Shown here: piece by piece, positions 1 to 10,972 of the stretch
Position numbering within the stretch: the stretch's first letter is position 1
Layout of the letters: every line of letters begins with the position of its first letter
From: Combretum micranthum
Lineage: Eukaryota > Streptophyta > Magnoliopsida > Myrtales > Combretaceae
Reading direction: 5' to 3'
Assembly: GCA_024138025.1 (NCBI GenBank)
Contig: JAMXBD010000235.1
Coordinates: 124,001-188,000, forward strand
Length of the DNA stretch: 64,000 bases
Translations under genes and position numbers: made by a program
The notes under the pieces: model-generated
The model's input: the letters and a program-made list of their open reading frames with translations, nothing else
Told to the model about the DNA's origin: nothing
The model's database searches: none

Positions 1-1620
1 TACACTATAAAATTTTTTATTTTATTACGATGCTGGAGAGTTATGCCAGCAAGCTGGCCGTCTTACGACTTACAATCTTTATTATCGTGTTGAGTTAGCA
101 AGCTAATTGTAGGAATGGACAAGGTTAAAGTGTTACTCTATGCCCATGGAAATACCACCACCACCATCTATCCATTTATATGATGATAGTGATAATTCTC
201 TTCCGGCGAAGCAAACATTGGAAGGTCAACACAGGACATGGGGACAAGATTAAGGTAGGGTGCAAAGGCGAGGGCAAGGTCGTAAGCAATGTAGTAGGAG
301 ACAAGGGATGAACCATCACCCACACTAATTTAGACTAAAGAACCAAGTCCTTCATTAACATATTCAACTCCTCTAAAGATACCCTTGCCTGAAAGCTCCA
401 ATATAGCCATTGGAACTCCTCTAGCATCTACAAGCAGCACCCAATAGCATTACCAGATGATATGGGCGAGGGTCTCACTTAGGCAGAACCAAAACCCATC
501 CAATGCATCAAAGCCCTAACTACAGCCCACCAAGTGCAAATTGGGATGACACATAGATTACTTAGTTGGATACAACACCCGTGGTGCATCTTCAACCACA
601 TCAAGTCATATCCCACTTAAAAGTGTAGACATTCACACGAAAGAGGAGAGAAGAGGATAAAGACAATAGCTCCTTATATTTCAATGCCTTATCCATTTAT
701 CGATTCTACATATAGCTTTTTGGACATGTGTATTTTTATACTTGCATACACTGAACGGTACTAGTGAAACATTTATTATCTAGGTTCTTTAGATTTACAT
801 ATTCTATTGCTATAAATGATTGAATGAGGTTGAAGTTGTTGGTATATGATGGATAATGGGTGGCATAGATATATTGGTGTCTGAAATAGTTGTATATACT
901 GTACATTGTGTTTTTAATGTTGGAAATGTAGTATATTGTAACATGGGCTAATAAGGGAATGTAGTTGCTGCTGCAATTAAGTGCTAACTCGTCTCTTAAA
1001 TAAAAGAGTTCAACAAAAAAACATTATGTTCGTCCCTTAAGGAGACGAGATCATTCCAACTATATTAATATTATCTTTTGAAGAAACGAGTTTAGCCATC
1101 AACAAACTTGTCTCTCAAAGAAACGGATTTAAGTTGTCTATTTTTTAAGTTATTTTGGTCCAGTAGATTTTAGTAATTTTTCTTAAATATTACATTTTTT
1201 TCCTAAATGTTGTTATGTAGTCCCATACTCCTATATTAATTCTTTAAGCCAAATCAAAACAGTTCCAAAAAAATAAAAATCATATTTCGTTTCATGCGCG
1301 TAATCTTTTGTACTTCGCTGGATCTCACCTTACTGCCATCGGTCATCCCCAACCAGGCTACTTGATGCCCAACCATCCTCAACCCATCAATCATCCTGGA
1401 CAATCTGTAAACCTCCACAAATCCCACAATTGCCAATCCATGCACTAGCAGTCACTCACTTGCAAGGTTTACTCGAGGACCACCACTCAGCTCCTTTATA
1501 GCAGTTGCACACATCAACCCTCTGGCCATGATCAGGTCCTCCCTTTCTTCTTCTATTTTCTCTCTTGCTCAAACCCTAACACTAATCAAGCACCTTATGT
1601 ATATTTTTATATAATATATA
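1..1620. other. Intergenic DNA, no gene recognised
   Basis: AT-rich sequence with stop codons in all frames. A slightly GC-richer block at about 120-650 has no recognisable protein similarity on either strand. The only open frame of any length (about 1254-1445, minus) has no recognisable domain. The block could be a remnant of a transposon, but I cannot name it. Confidence 0.5.
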
Positions 1621-1623
1621 AAT

Positions 1624-1871
1624 GAGACAATGTCATGAATAGTACCTCAACTTTGACAAAATATGTAATTCGGTACCTGAATTTTAAAATTGATCAATTT
1701 AGTACTTAAAAAAAGTTTAAAATAGATTAATTCAATACCTAAAAGAACTTGATAGATATACTATTAGTGTGCATAAAAAGTTCTTTCAGGCACCAAACAG
1801 ATCAATTTCAAAATTCAGATATCTAATTACGTATTTTGTCAAAGTTCAAGTATTATTCGTGATATTTACCC
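1624..1871. repeat. Palindromic MITE family A, copy 1
   Basis: The two ends are long inverted repeats. The left arm runs through motifs such as AACTTTGACAAAATATGTAA and the right arm is its diverged reverse complement, giving about 70 bases of matching arm. The right end finishes in TTTACCC and the left end carries a decayed version of its complement. It is non-coding. The length and foldback structure fit a miniature inverted-repeat element. No clean target duplication was found, so the superfamily is not assigned. Confidence 0.7.
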
Positions 1872-1930
1872 TATACAAATTACGTATTTATAACCTATAG
1901 GTATTATATACATGTGTATTGTATTCGCAC

Positions 1931-1952
1931 ATATATATATATATATATATAT
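1931..1952. repeat. (AT)n microsatellite
   Basis: Uninterrupted AT dinucleotide run lying between MITE copies. Confidence 0.9.
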
Positions 1953-2007
1953 TTGTTATAGATTTATGGGCTACTTGCTATATTATATATATGTATGTAT
2001 ATATGTT

Positions 2008-2292
2008 ATAGGATAAATGTCACGTTTAGTATCAGAACTTAGTAAATTTATACAATTAACGGCCTAAAATTTAAAAGTATTAATTTACTATTTAAAAACT
2101 TTTCAAAATCATTTGTAATACTTAGATGAGGTGGTAAATTGCAAAATGGATAAAATTCAAGTAGTCAATTGCACAATTTAGTAAAGTTTAGGTTGTTAAT
2201 TGAAAAAATAGGAAAAGTTTAGTTACAAAAACATCAATTAATTAATTGAGAAAATAAAAAAATTTAGATACTATATGTGATAATTATCCTAT
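2008..2292. repeat. MITE family B with 26-bp TIRs
   Basis: Begins ATAGGATAAATGTCACG and ends with a sequence whose reverse complement begins ATAGGATAATTATCACA. About 22 of 26 terminal bases match. The 285-bp interior is non-coding and differs from the neighbouring family A copies, although it shares their AT-rich 'AATTTAGTA' texture. Superfamily not assigned. Confidence 0.65.
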
Positions 2293-2410
2293 GCTATATA
2301 TGTAGTAAATAAATCAAATATACATATATATATATATATATACTTTGTGTGAATAGTTTTGTTAATTGTTAATTCATTTAAGGGCAAGATGGTCACATTA
2401 TTTTATATTA

Positions 2411-2692
2411 GCTTAATGTTATGAATGACACTACTTTAGTAAAATATGCAATTAGGTACTAAATTTTGAAATTAACTAATTTAGTATATAAAGGAATTTT
2501 TCATGTATCTTAATAGTATCTTCGTTAAATTGATGAACACCATCATCTTATATGATGTTTTTAACCAGTATCATGGAGGTACTGTTAGTGTACATAGAAA
2601 GTCTTTCTATGTACTAAATTAATTAACTTTAAAGTTCAGGTACCTAATTACATATGTTACCAAAGTTTATACATTATTCCTAATGTTTACCC
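2411..2692. repeat. Palindromic MITE family A, copy 2
   Basis: Same layout as copy 1: a left arm with AAAATATGCAATTAGGTACT, a centre with 'gtgtacatagaaagt', and a right arm with AGGTACCTAATTACATATG ending in TTTACCC. It carries a longer centre than copy 1, around 'catcatcttatatgatg'. Confidence 0.65.
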
Positions 2693-4160
2693 TTTGTTCT
2701 ATTCCCATTAGGGAGGAATAGAGAGGAAATTAAAAAGAAAAATGAACTACCTGACAAGTAGGTTTAATCATTCCCTTTGTAGAGGAATAGAATATTACCG
2801 AAGAAGAAATTTTTCAATTCATTTTGCAAGTAAATGAGGTAATAGAATGTATTTCAAGAATAACTTTTTTTATTGCCTCTAAAAAGAAAAAAGAGCAGAC
2901 CATTAGTGAATAAAAAACTTAGAAAAAAGCTTTAATGTTGTTGAAATAATGAGATATGTAAAATGAGATTTAGAGTTATAGATGTGAAGAGATAATTTTG
3001 ATTATTTTCACAGAATATTGATTACAAATATTTAATACTACTTCAATTATTATTAATAATTTTAGATGGTGTATTTATTTAGATGAGAAAACCACTATCT
3101 ATCACAATGGTAAGGTTAATCATTTAGGTTTTATACAATAAAATATATTTTAAGAGGTTTGCAATGCTAAAATAGATTTATTTGCTTAATATACATAGAC
3201 AGATATATTAGCAGTATTCTTTAATATTTTATTCCTACTTTTAAAAATAAAACATACCTTAATTTTAGTCTTAAAATCATATATATTATAGTATTGCTTT
3301 TTTCTTTTTCTTTTTTTAACTCTGTCTCTTTTCTCACCAAGCCACTAAAGGATTATACTCCATTTTGATTTAGTTCTTTCTTCTACTATTCTCTCAGTAA
3401 TGTATACTATAAGTCAAGATAGACATCTCTGGAGTCCAATTCGCCAATATATGGACCTAGATTGCCCCATGTGAGAGCTAAGGTAGGTCCAATCCATGGA
3501 CTTGCCATGTTCGCGTTAAGTCAGAGCATTGTCCTCATTCTAAAAACAAAAAATAAAGAAACAAATTTTTTTTTAATTTAAAATAAAACTTAAAACTTAA
3601 AATAGAAATTGGACTTATGAATATACTACTCTTAGTCCATTTTTATTCAAAAGTATAAAGGATGTGTAATTACTTATTTATTTATACACAAACATATTCC
3701 CTTTGAGTTGAGATATTAGCAATGTGGGATTAGAGCAACACTTTAAAAGTATAGAGTTTATCAAAGATTAGTAACTCTCACATTATTTAGAAGTAAGATT
3801 GCTCACCTAGAGGAACTCTATTTAAAATATAAGATATGTTTTTAAAATATAATTATATTACATGTGTTGTTATTAAAAACATATTAAATACTTGTGGATA
3901 GATAATAATTTCACACAAAATAGTCTAAATAATAAAGGTTGTTTATTTTTTTTAACTTTTCTTCATTTTATTTTTATTTTTGTCTTTATTTCTTATATTT
4001 ATAATAAATAATACATTTTTATTTTTTTTAGGAAACATAACCCAGTTACACCCGCCCTGCTAAGTAGGTCCAAAGGCAGACTTAGTGTGGTTAGGTTGTG
4101 TCCTTGAAGATGTCTAGGTGGATTTATAGTAAGAATATGGTGAAAGTGCTCATTAAGACT
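2693..4160. other. Intergenic DNA, no gene recognised
   Basis: AT-rich, with frequent stops on both strands. I see no coding region, TIR pair or LTR in this stretch. Confidence 0.5.
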
Positions 4161-4161
4161 T

Positions 4162-4164
<3 letters not shown>

Positions 4165-4210
<46 letters not shown>
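4165..4210. repeat. (AAT)n microsatellite
   Basis: About 15 uninterrupted trinucleotide repeats (ATA/TAA register), ending 22 bases before the hAT-type element. Confidence 0.95.
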
Positions 4211-4211
<1 letters not shown>

Positions 4212-4232
4212 GAGATGATGCAATGATATCAT

Positions 4233-4731
4233 TAGGATTATAAACGAGTTGACTTGCTCGCTAGTTTGGCTTGGTTCACTTTAATTTTAGCTTGGGCCTA
4301 AAGTAAAGCTCATTTGTTTAAATGAGTAGTCAGCTCTTTTAGGCTCGTTAAAAAACTTATCAACAAATTTGTGAATTTTATATACATGATACATATATAG
4401 CTATATAATTAAAATAACAAAAGCAAATTTTTATTTATATGTATATTTATACCAACACTTACATATATTATATTAGGTTTGAAAAAGATCCAAAACATGC
4501 TATACAAACAAGTCGAGCTCAAGATTAAATTGCAAGCTCAACAAAAGTTCTACATGCTCGATAAAAAGCTTGGCTTCGTTCGAATTTGAGCTCGATTCAT
4601 AATTAACCAAGCTCAAGTATGATTTGTAAACTCGATAAAAAACTCGACTTGAACTCAAGCTCAATAAATTTTAAATGAGCCGAGTTCAAGCTTTTAGGAA
4701 CTCAGCTCAGCCTAACTCATTTGTAGCTCTA
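4233..4731. mobile_element. Non-autonomous hAT-type element, 8-bp TSD
   Basis: A 499-bp non-coding element flanked on both sides by the identical 8-mer GATATCAT (4225-4232 and 4732-4739). The ends are TAGGATTATAAACGAG on the left and, as reverse complement, TAGAGCTACAAATGAG on the right, so they form an imperfect TIR. The interior is packed with GAGCTC, CAAGCT and CTCGAT-type motifs on both strands, a texture common in plant hAT miniature elements. The 8-bp duplication and TAG-starting TIR support hAT; there is no transposase ORF. The duplicated site contains the palindrome GATATC. Confidence 0.8.
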
Positions 4732-4739
4732 GATATCAT

Positions 4740-5270
4740 GAATTCACCGGTCAATATTGGTCATTTGTATGGTCTTGTCCAATTGTGTGGTAATTATAAC
4801 GATTTTTATTACTGTCTCAAAGATTCTAACTATTTTAAGTAGTAAAAAAAGTACTAGATGTTGAGTGGTCAATGGTACTGAGCAATGAGAATCGATATTA
4901 TGTTATAATTCGTGGATCCATGGTATTAAGATAAGTATACTGTATTCTAATTAATCTATATTTTTGTCCTTAATGGGTCTAATTTAATTTTACATCTTAT
5001 AAATATCAGATAAATATAATTTTTAAAAGGGTTTATATTTTTGCTATATTTTTCAGTTTAGCATCCATGCTTTCTAGTTTTTCATTTCATGGTTTGAGTT
5101 TTAATATAGAATGATATAGATTTCCATCCATATATTAGAAGTGTCATTTAAGTTCTTGATATGGCTTCGGGCAGAAAAAAAAAAAATTCTTGATGTGGCA
5201 TCCCAAGTATTGTCATTATGTTATGATTTACCATGTTAATGCTCAAAGTCCTTTTTTTCTTAAAATAATA
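4740..5270. other. Intergenic DNA, no gene recognised
   Basis: AT-rich spacer between the hAT-type element and the next MITE cluster. No coding potential or repeat boundary was seen. Confidence 0.5.
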
Positions 5271-5274
5271 TCAA

Positions 5275-5566
5275 AAAGATAATTTAGCTTTATTAAAATA
5301 TGTAATTAAATACGTGAACTATAAAACTAACAAATTTAGTATCTAAATTTTAAAATTAATCAATTTAGCACCTAAAAAACTTTTAAATTGATCAATTTAG
5401 TACCTAAAATAACTTAATGAAGATATTTTTAGCATGCACAAAAAGTTCTTTTTGGTACTAAATTAATCAATTTTAAAGTTTAAGTATTAAATTGATCAAT
5501 TTTAAAGTTTAGATACTTAATTGCATGTTCTATCAAAATTTAAGTACCATTTGTGACATTAACCCT
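5275..5566. repeat. Palindromic MITE family A, copy 3
   Basis: Contains the family A arm motifs (AAAATATGTAATTAAATACG on the left; a right arm ending in TTAACCCT), plus an extra internal duplication of the 'aattgatcaatttagtacc' arm segment. The left end is less well preserved than in copy 1. Confidence 0.6.
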
Positions 5567-5595
5567 CTTTTTTTTCCTTCCTTACACTTTAAGAA

Positions 5596-5833
5596 ATATG
5601 ACAAATATTGCGAATGATACATAAATTTTAGCAAAGTATCCTACTTAAACTTTCAAATTAATCAATTTAATACCTGAACTTTATAATTGATCTTGAAAAA
5701 AACTTTTCGTATACGGTAATCATTATTATGAAAGTAATGCTGGCGAGCACTAAAAGTTCTCTTAGATTGATTAATTTTAAAGTTCAATTATTAAATTGTC
5801 AAAGTTCAAGTACTATTAGCAACACTGACCCTA
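5596..5833. repeat. Palindromic MITE family A, copy 4
   Basis: Left arm with 'gcgaatgatacataaattttagcaa' decay of the family A start, and right arm with GTCAAAGTTCAAGTACTATT ending near 'ctgaccct'. It lies about 30 bases after copy 3. The two may have inserted side by side or arisen from one composite. Confidence 0.55.
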
Positions 5834-5959
5834 AAATTGAAAGGAATTTTGACGAGACCATTTTAGTAAATTGTTGAATGTTATATGACTGGCTATGCTT
5901 TGCATCATAAAAAGAAAAATATATCTTTTTATAATATGTATAATCAATTTTAGAAATTA

Positions 5960-6246
5960 CTAGGTCAATGTTACAAATGATATCTAAATTTTGGTAAAAT
6001 ATATAGTAAAATACTTGAATTTTAAAATTGATTAATTTAATACTTAAAATAATTTTTTTTATGTACGCTAATAGTATCTTAATAAAGTTAGCTAATGTTG
6101 TCATTTGACATGGTATTTTTAATTAATATAATGGAGATATTATTGGCGTGCATAAAAAGTTTTTTTTTCTTAAATCGATTAATTTCAAAATTTAATAACT
6201 TAATTACATATTTTGTTAAAGTTTAGATATTCTTAAGATTTACCCA
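5960..6246. repeat. Palindromic MITE family A, copy 5
   Basis: Begins near 'gtcaatgttacaaatgatatc' and ends 'gatttaccc'. It shares with copy 2 the longer centre around 'catttgacatggtattttta', so copies 2 and 5 look like one subtype and copies 1, 3 and 4 another. Confidence 0.6.
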
Positions 6247-6249
6247 TTG

Positions 6250-7050
6250 AATAAATGATAGCGCGATTAATGGATTCAAATTGAAATATCTCGTACACTG
6301 CCACGCATACTCTGGAAACTAAGCATCCTAATATATGCTTTCTCTTTATATTCTTCTAGCTGCCATCAACAACAAGGCTTGGTATCCTACAGTAGGTTAG
6401 GGCCAATAAGTAATATTAATGGATAAGTCTCTCATGAAAATTTGGTCACACAAGTTTAGCACTAAATTACTTGGTTTCATTTTATAAATGACTATCACTG
6501 ACTGTGATCATGGCGGGATCATCTAACCCATTTGATTTTTATAATTATAATTATAAAAGTTATATAATAAGAATTTTAATAATCATAGACTTGTAAAGGG
6601 ACTGTAGAAAACCCCATGAGTTCCTACATGATTATTAGCATATTGAAGCAATTATAAGCATGATCCAATTACCGAATGGTTTTGAGTATTCTTAATAACC
6701 TCACTCTTATTGTACAATCAATACTAAAACCATGTCAACTTTTTAAGAACTTCTTTTTTCTTAACAAACTCTTTGATTTATTTTAAGATCCTTCGTATTA
6801 GTGTCTTGGGTACATGTTAACTTATTCTTCATTTACCACTTTAAAAAAGAAACAAAAATGTATGACCATGTGTAAAGTTTTCATCATTGATATTCATAAA
6901 AAAATTATAAATATAAAAGTAACAAGGACCTTAAAAAATTTTAAGGACCATACCACAATGGTAAAAAATTTTAAAAAGAACAGTCCTTACTATATAGAAT
7001 TGTATAATGAATCTCTTATGAATATATTCTTAGAGTTGTGAAATACTTTG
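6250..7050. other. Intergenic DNA, no gene recognised
   Basis: AT-rich. A 75-codon open frame on the plus strand (6814-7041) is lysine- and isoleucine-rich with no domain, and is most likely a chance frame in A-rich DNA. Confidence 0.45.
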
Positions 7051-7055
7051 TAAAA

Positions 7056-7345
7056 GGCTCTTAAATAGAAATAATTTTCTATTTAGGATCTTAAAAATAA
7101 TAAAATTAATTATCTAAGGTCAAAATGAAAATAATTATCAATATACGGTTCTAAAATCGCGGTTTATACACAGAATATATGAAAAATAAATGTGGTTAGA
7201 AAAGCTGATATTTTGTAGGAGGCTCTTAAATAGAAATAATTTTTTGTTTAGTGTCTTAGATAATAATAATTACTTATTTAAGGTAAAAAAATAATTATCA
7301 ATATATAATTCTAAAATTACGTTTTATACATAGGATATACAAAAA
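7056..7345. repeat. Tandem duplication, 165-bp period
   Basis: The segment starting GGCTCTTAAATAGAAATAAT at 7056 recurs at 7221. It is followed in both copies by the same order of landmarks ('ataattatcaatata', 'ttctaaaat', 'ttttatacataggatata'-like). The copies have diverged by many substitutions and small gaps, so the duplication is old. Non-coding. Confidence 0.7.
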
Positions 7346-9373
7346 ATATATATGTATTATACCCAGATTGCAATTGAAGAAGCGATATTCGTACGGTCAC
7401 ATTTAATAATTGCGATATCCTTATGAAACGAAACGGCAATAATAACAAAATAGAAAAGCAAAAGAAAATTGACATTTACCGTAGATAACCAAAAAAGGTG
7501 GAAGAAAACTAACATCACAATAACTAAAAAAGCAAAAAGAAGTGAGAGGAGAAAGAGGAGAAAGCAATCTGACATCTACAGTAAGTAAAAGAGCAAAACA
7601 AAAAGGAAGAAAGAGAGGAAGAGGAAAGTACAGTAAGGAAAAAACGAATGAAATAGGAAGAGAGGGGGGAAAGAAAAAGCAAACCAAATTTTAACTATAT
7701 CGTAGGTATAACGCAAAAACAACCGCGTCATATGAAGAAATTACTGTATCGTCGTTTTTAAACACAATATAGATATAGTAGCCAAACTTATTATCGCAAT
7801 TTATAGTTGTGATTTGATTTAAAAATAGTTTTATCCTGTCTGATAAATGCGATCTAATATAATATTTTAGTAATTTTTTTATTTATATTATATTTTGATA
7901 ATTATTTTTTAGAGAAAGGTAGATATGTTTTTCAACCCTTTTAATAAGTAATTATACTTAGAGAATATAGAAGATGATTGAGCGAGTTAGTCTTAATCTT
8001 TTTCTCTTTAGCCTATAGTTAGTCCTAATCAGCTGATTCATCTAATCATGTGGTAATTGATGGGCCCACGATATTGAAATAAGCACATTTCTAATTTATT
8101 GTATCATATGTAATCTCATTGTATAACATATTCTTTTGACTTTGTCTTTTTATGTTAGGTTTAGTATTATAAAATGAACTAGAAATGGAATCAAAATTTC
8201 AGATTTCATTCTCATTTTTATATTTGAATACATTGTTAAAATCTAAAATTGTTATTCTTAAGAGTAATGATTCCAGTTTAAAAAGAAAATTGAAAATTCA
8301 ACTTTATCTTGAATGCCGCTATGTAAGGTTTAAATAAAGAAACCATTCAAAAAGTATTGTTAGATCATTTATGTTATTCTGGGAAAATTGGAGCTGTATG
8401 GAATACATAAAATTAATATATTAGTTCTTCCTTTAGAAGAAAACAAGTTAACGACGGCTCGTTACATGTAAATTATAATTTCAATTTTGAAGGTTTTATG
8501 TAATTTTGTAATTTAAAGTTAAAACAATATACTTATTTATAGATGATGTGAACCTAAATATTTAACAATTTCTTACATGATTATTTTATGTGTTGCTGTA
8601 ACATCTGGTTCTTATTTATTTATTTATTTTTTTGCAGACTGTAACATCTAATTTGGATTATTTGTTTTGCATCTTTATCTTGTCTGTATCTACTAGTATA
8701 ATAGCATGACACAACGTCCTCGCAATCTCTTCTAAGAAATGATGCGAAAAAAGTCCTTTAGGATTAACATATCCAGCTCTCGATCTTTTTCTCTAAAGTT
8801 TAACCAACATAAAAATGCATGGAAGACCTCGAAACGTAACCAAACAAAGGAGATAATTGCGCAACAAAACAACACAAATTAGGAAACTGCCACATACTAT
8901 AACATGTGTTGTTTGACCCCTTTCTCGTTTGATTGCTTGTTAGTGCTCCTAAAATCTTATGTTGTGGTTGGCAATTTCAGTGTACGATGGAAAGCGGTAG
9001 AAAGAAAAAGTTGGAAATGTTTACTCTGCTTTCTCTCTAACTTCAATTAGCAAATTTTGTGAGATAAGAATGGAAATGTTTCTCGTCTTTTCCTTCCACT
9101 TTCGCTGCTTTCCACTCTCACCAAACATACATAGCAAAAATACTCTCTCATCAAACATACATAGCAAAAATATTTCTCTTCATTTTCCTCCACTTCTGTT
9201 GCTTTCCATGTTGCTAAACACAACATTAGTCAAGTGAAAAATTCTTTCTTATTAATTTATGTAGATTTGAATCATAAGAATTAGAATTATCTTCACAATG
9301 GGGATGCCAAAATATTAGCTAGTTTTTCCCCGAAGGGTGAATGCTCAGTCTAGACCTCCAAAAAATAATAAAA
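7346..9373. other. Intergenic DNA with a purine-rich tract
   Basis: No gene recognised. A strongly purine-rich tract at about 7430-7690 creates long open frames on the minus strand, but they encode only Leu/Phe/Ser/Pro low-complexity sequence. A short direct repeat ('actctctcatcaaacatacatagcaaaaat'-type) lies at about 9115-9175. Confidence 0.5.
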
Positions 9374-9507
9374 TAATTACTAAAATAGGTTTATGAAAAA
9401 TTAATTACTAAAATGACCCATCAAACTCACATTTTGGAACTTATTTCAGAATAGTTTGATGGTCTATTTTCAAAACTAAGTTTTAGTATTTCCTATTTTA
9501 GTAATTA
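9374..9507. repeat. 134-bp hairpin (foldback) element
   Basis: The 16-mer TAATTACTAAAATAGG at 9374-9389 is matched perfectly by its reverse complement at 9492-9507. A second inner pair (CCATCAAAC / GTTTGATGG) sits inside the arms in the right order. The whole unit can fold into one imperfect hairpin, as expected of a very short MITE. Confidence 0.7.
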
Positions 9508-10554
9508 ATGTCAGAACAAAATCTATTTAAAAAAAAAAAAAAAAAAACCCTGTTCCCCGAAAGAACCAGCCGAAAACATGAAAATAATTAATGACCAGCA
9601 AATTAAGCTGATGAAAAATGGAGGAACCACAAGCTTTTGGCATGACTGCTAGAGGGTAGCAACCACAATTCATGATATTATCTTAGGGGCTATACACTAT
9701 ACTTGCGAAAGCTTTGCCTGTGCTTGTACAAGAATTGCTATATTCATAAAATTTTTTGGTAACAGCAAGTCAGGCACATCCTCCCCAACATGATGCTTTT
9801 TCGGTTTGCAGCTTGGCAAATCCAGAAATCTAGAAACACCATGATGTTCAACAACAGCAGAAATGATCTGCCTCTTCACAATGCCATAAGACTTGATGAA
9901 TATTGGGTGCACAAATGTTAGAAACATGGACCTAGGCGAATACGAACTTTACTTTTACAAGGGAGTAGAGCGAGTGTTATATGTCTACATGTGGATGCAC
10001 GCCACGGAGGAACAAAACAAAAGCAGGTTTTTGTTCCACCTCAAACAGCTACCCAGTTCCTACATGAGGATTTCATTATTAGCACAATGTTTCAGGTATG
10101 GGAAGTTCATGTTCCAGGCTAGCCTAATTACCAGGGCACTTGGATTAAGCATGGCTGCAAGTAAAGTGGCTTTTGCAAAGCATAATTCTTCTCGTTTGTT
10201 GGAAGACAAAGCAGGAAGGAGGAACAGCACATGAAACTCACATTCCATGAGAAAAAAGAATGAATGATTTACACGCGCTTTCGGTTCACATGAAAACGAC
10301 GGATAGTTTTGTTGCGCTTGCTCTATAAATATCAGGTGCAAAAACCAAATGCACCCATAGTTGGTTAATTGGCTTTGTTATGGCCGTATTTTCCCAATAT
10401 GAAAGATCCATGCATCTCTACATATTTTAGCTTTACCTTTACCAGCTCTCCTTAAACAGCGAAAGATGATTCAATTTTATTGCAATAATTGCAGATTTCC
10501 AGGTCTAAGTACACCTGCGATGATATGCTTCTATTTTCCTACGATAGAGGATCA
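9508..10554. other. Region downstream of the ITPK gene, small unassigned frames
   Basis: This stretch is less AT-rich than its surroundings and has overlapping short open frames on both strands (for example 9697-9927 minus, 76 codons; 10060-10341 minus, 93 codons; 9893-10234 plus, 113 codons). None carries a motif I recognise and they overlap each other, so at most one could be real. It may be 3' untranslated sequence of the kinase gene or a decayed neighbour. There is an A17 tract at about 9531-9547. Confidence 0.3.
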
Positions 10555-10560
10555 TTTATT
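10555..10560 (-). terminator. Candidate poly(A) signal AATAAA
   Basis: The minus strand reads AATAAA here, about 410 bases after the kinase stop codon. It is a plausible near-upstream element, but such hexamers are common by chance in AT-rich DNA and no transcript end is visible. Confidence 0.25.
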
Positions 10561-10972
10561 TTGCTGCAACAAAGGAGAAGAGAGACAGGAAAAAGAGCAT
10601 ACATTTCAAAGAAAGAAATTGCAACAACTAGCACTTGTTCATGCAGCCTCTATTGAAGTGTCTTCAACGATGCAGGTGAGATGGTTTCCTGTTGAGCATC
10701 AACCGTGCTATGCCATAGTAACTGAGTGTTGAAATTTCCCCTTAGATGATAATATATATTGTCGCACTGGCACTTTGATTTTGCCTAGAAACAGCAAGAG
10801 GTATTAGATATGGAAAGTTTTACAATTATATAGCCTGAGGCGAAGGCATCTCATACCGGTCACCCGGTCAGCCCTTATGAGAAGTTTAACAAGATTTAAG
10901 TGCTCAGTTTTCAAGTGCCACCTGATCCTGCAAGCAACTTTATATATTTCGGAAACATCAACTTAAAATGGC

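Noticed and set aside
5799..6104. 101-codon minus-strand frame
   Set aside because: It spans MITE copies 4 and 5 and the spacer between them; Ile/Lys/Tyr-rich, no domain.
7357..7687. Two overlapping minus-strand open frames of 72-88 codons
   Set aside because: They arise from a purine-rich tract and encode only Leu/Phe/Ser/Pro low-complexity sequence with no domain.
9697..10341. Several 76-113 codon frames on both strands downstream of the kinase
   Set aside because: They overlap one another on opposite strands and none has a recognisable motif. Described as an unassigned region instead of genes.
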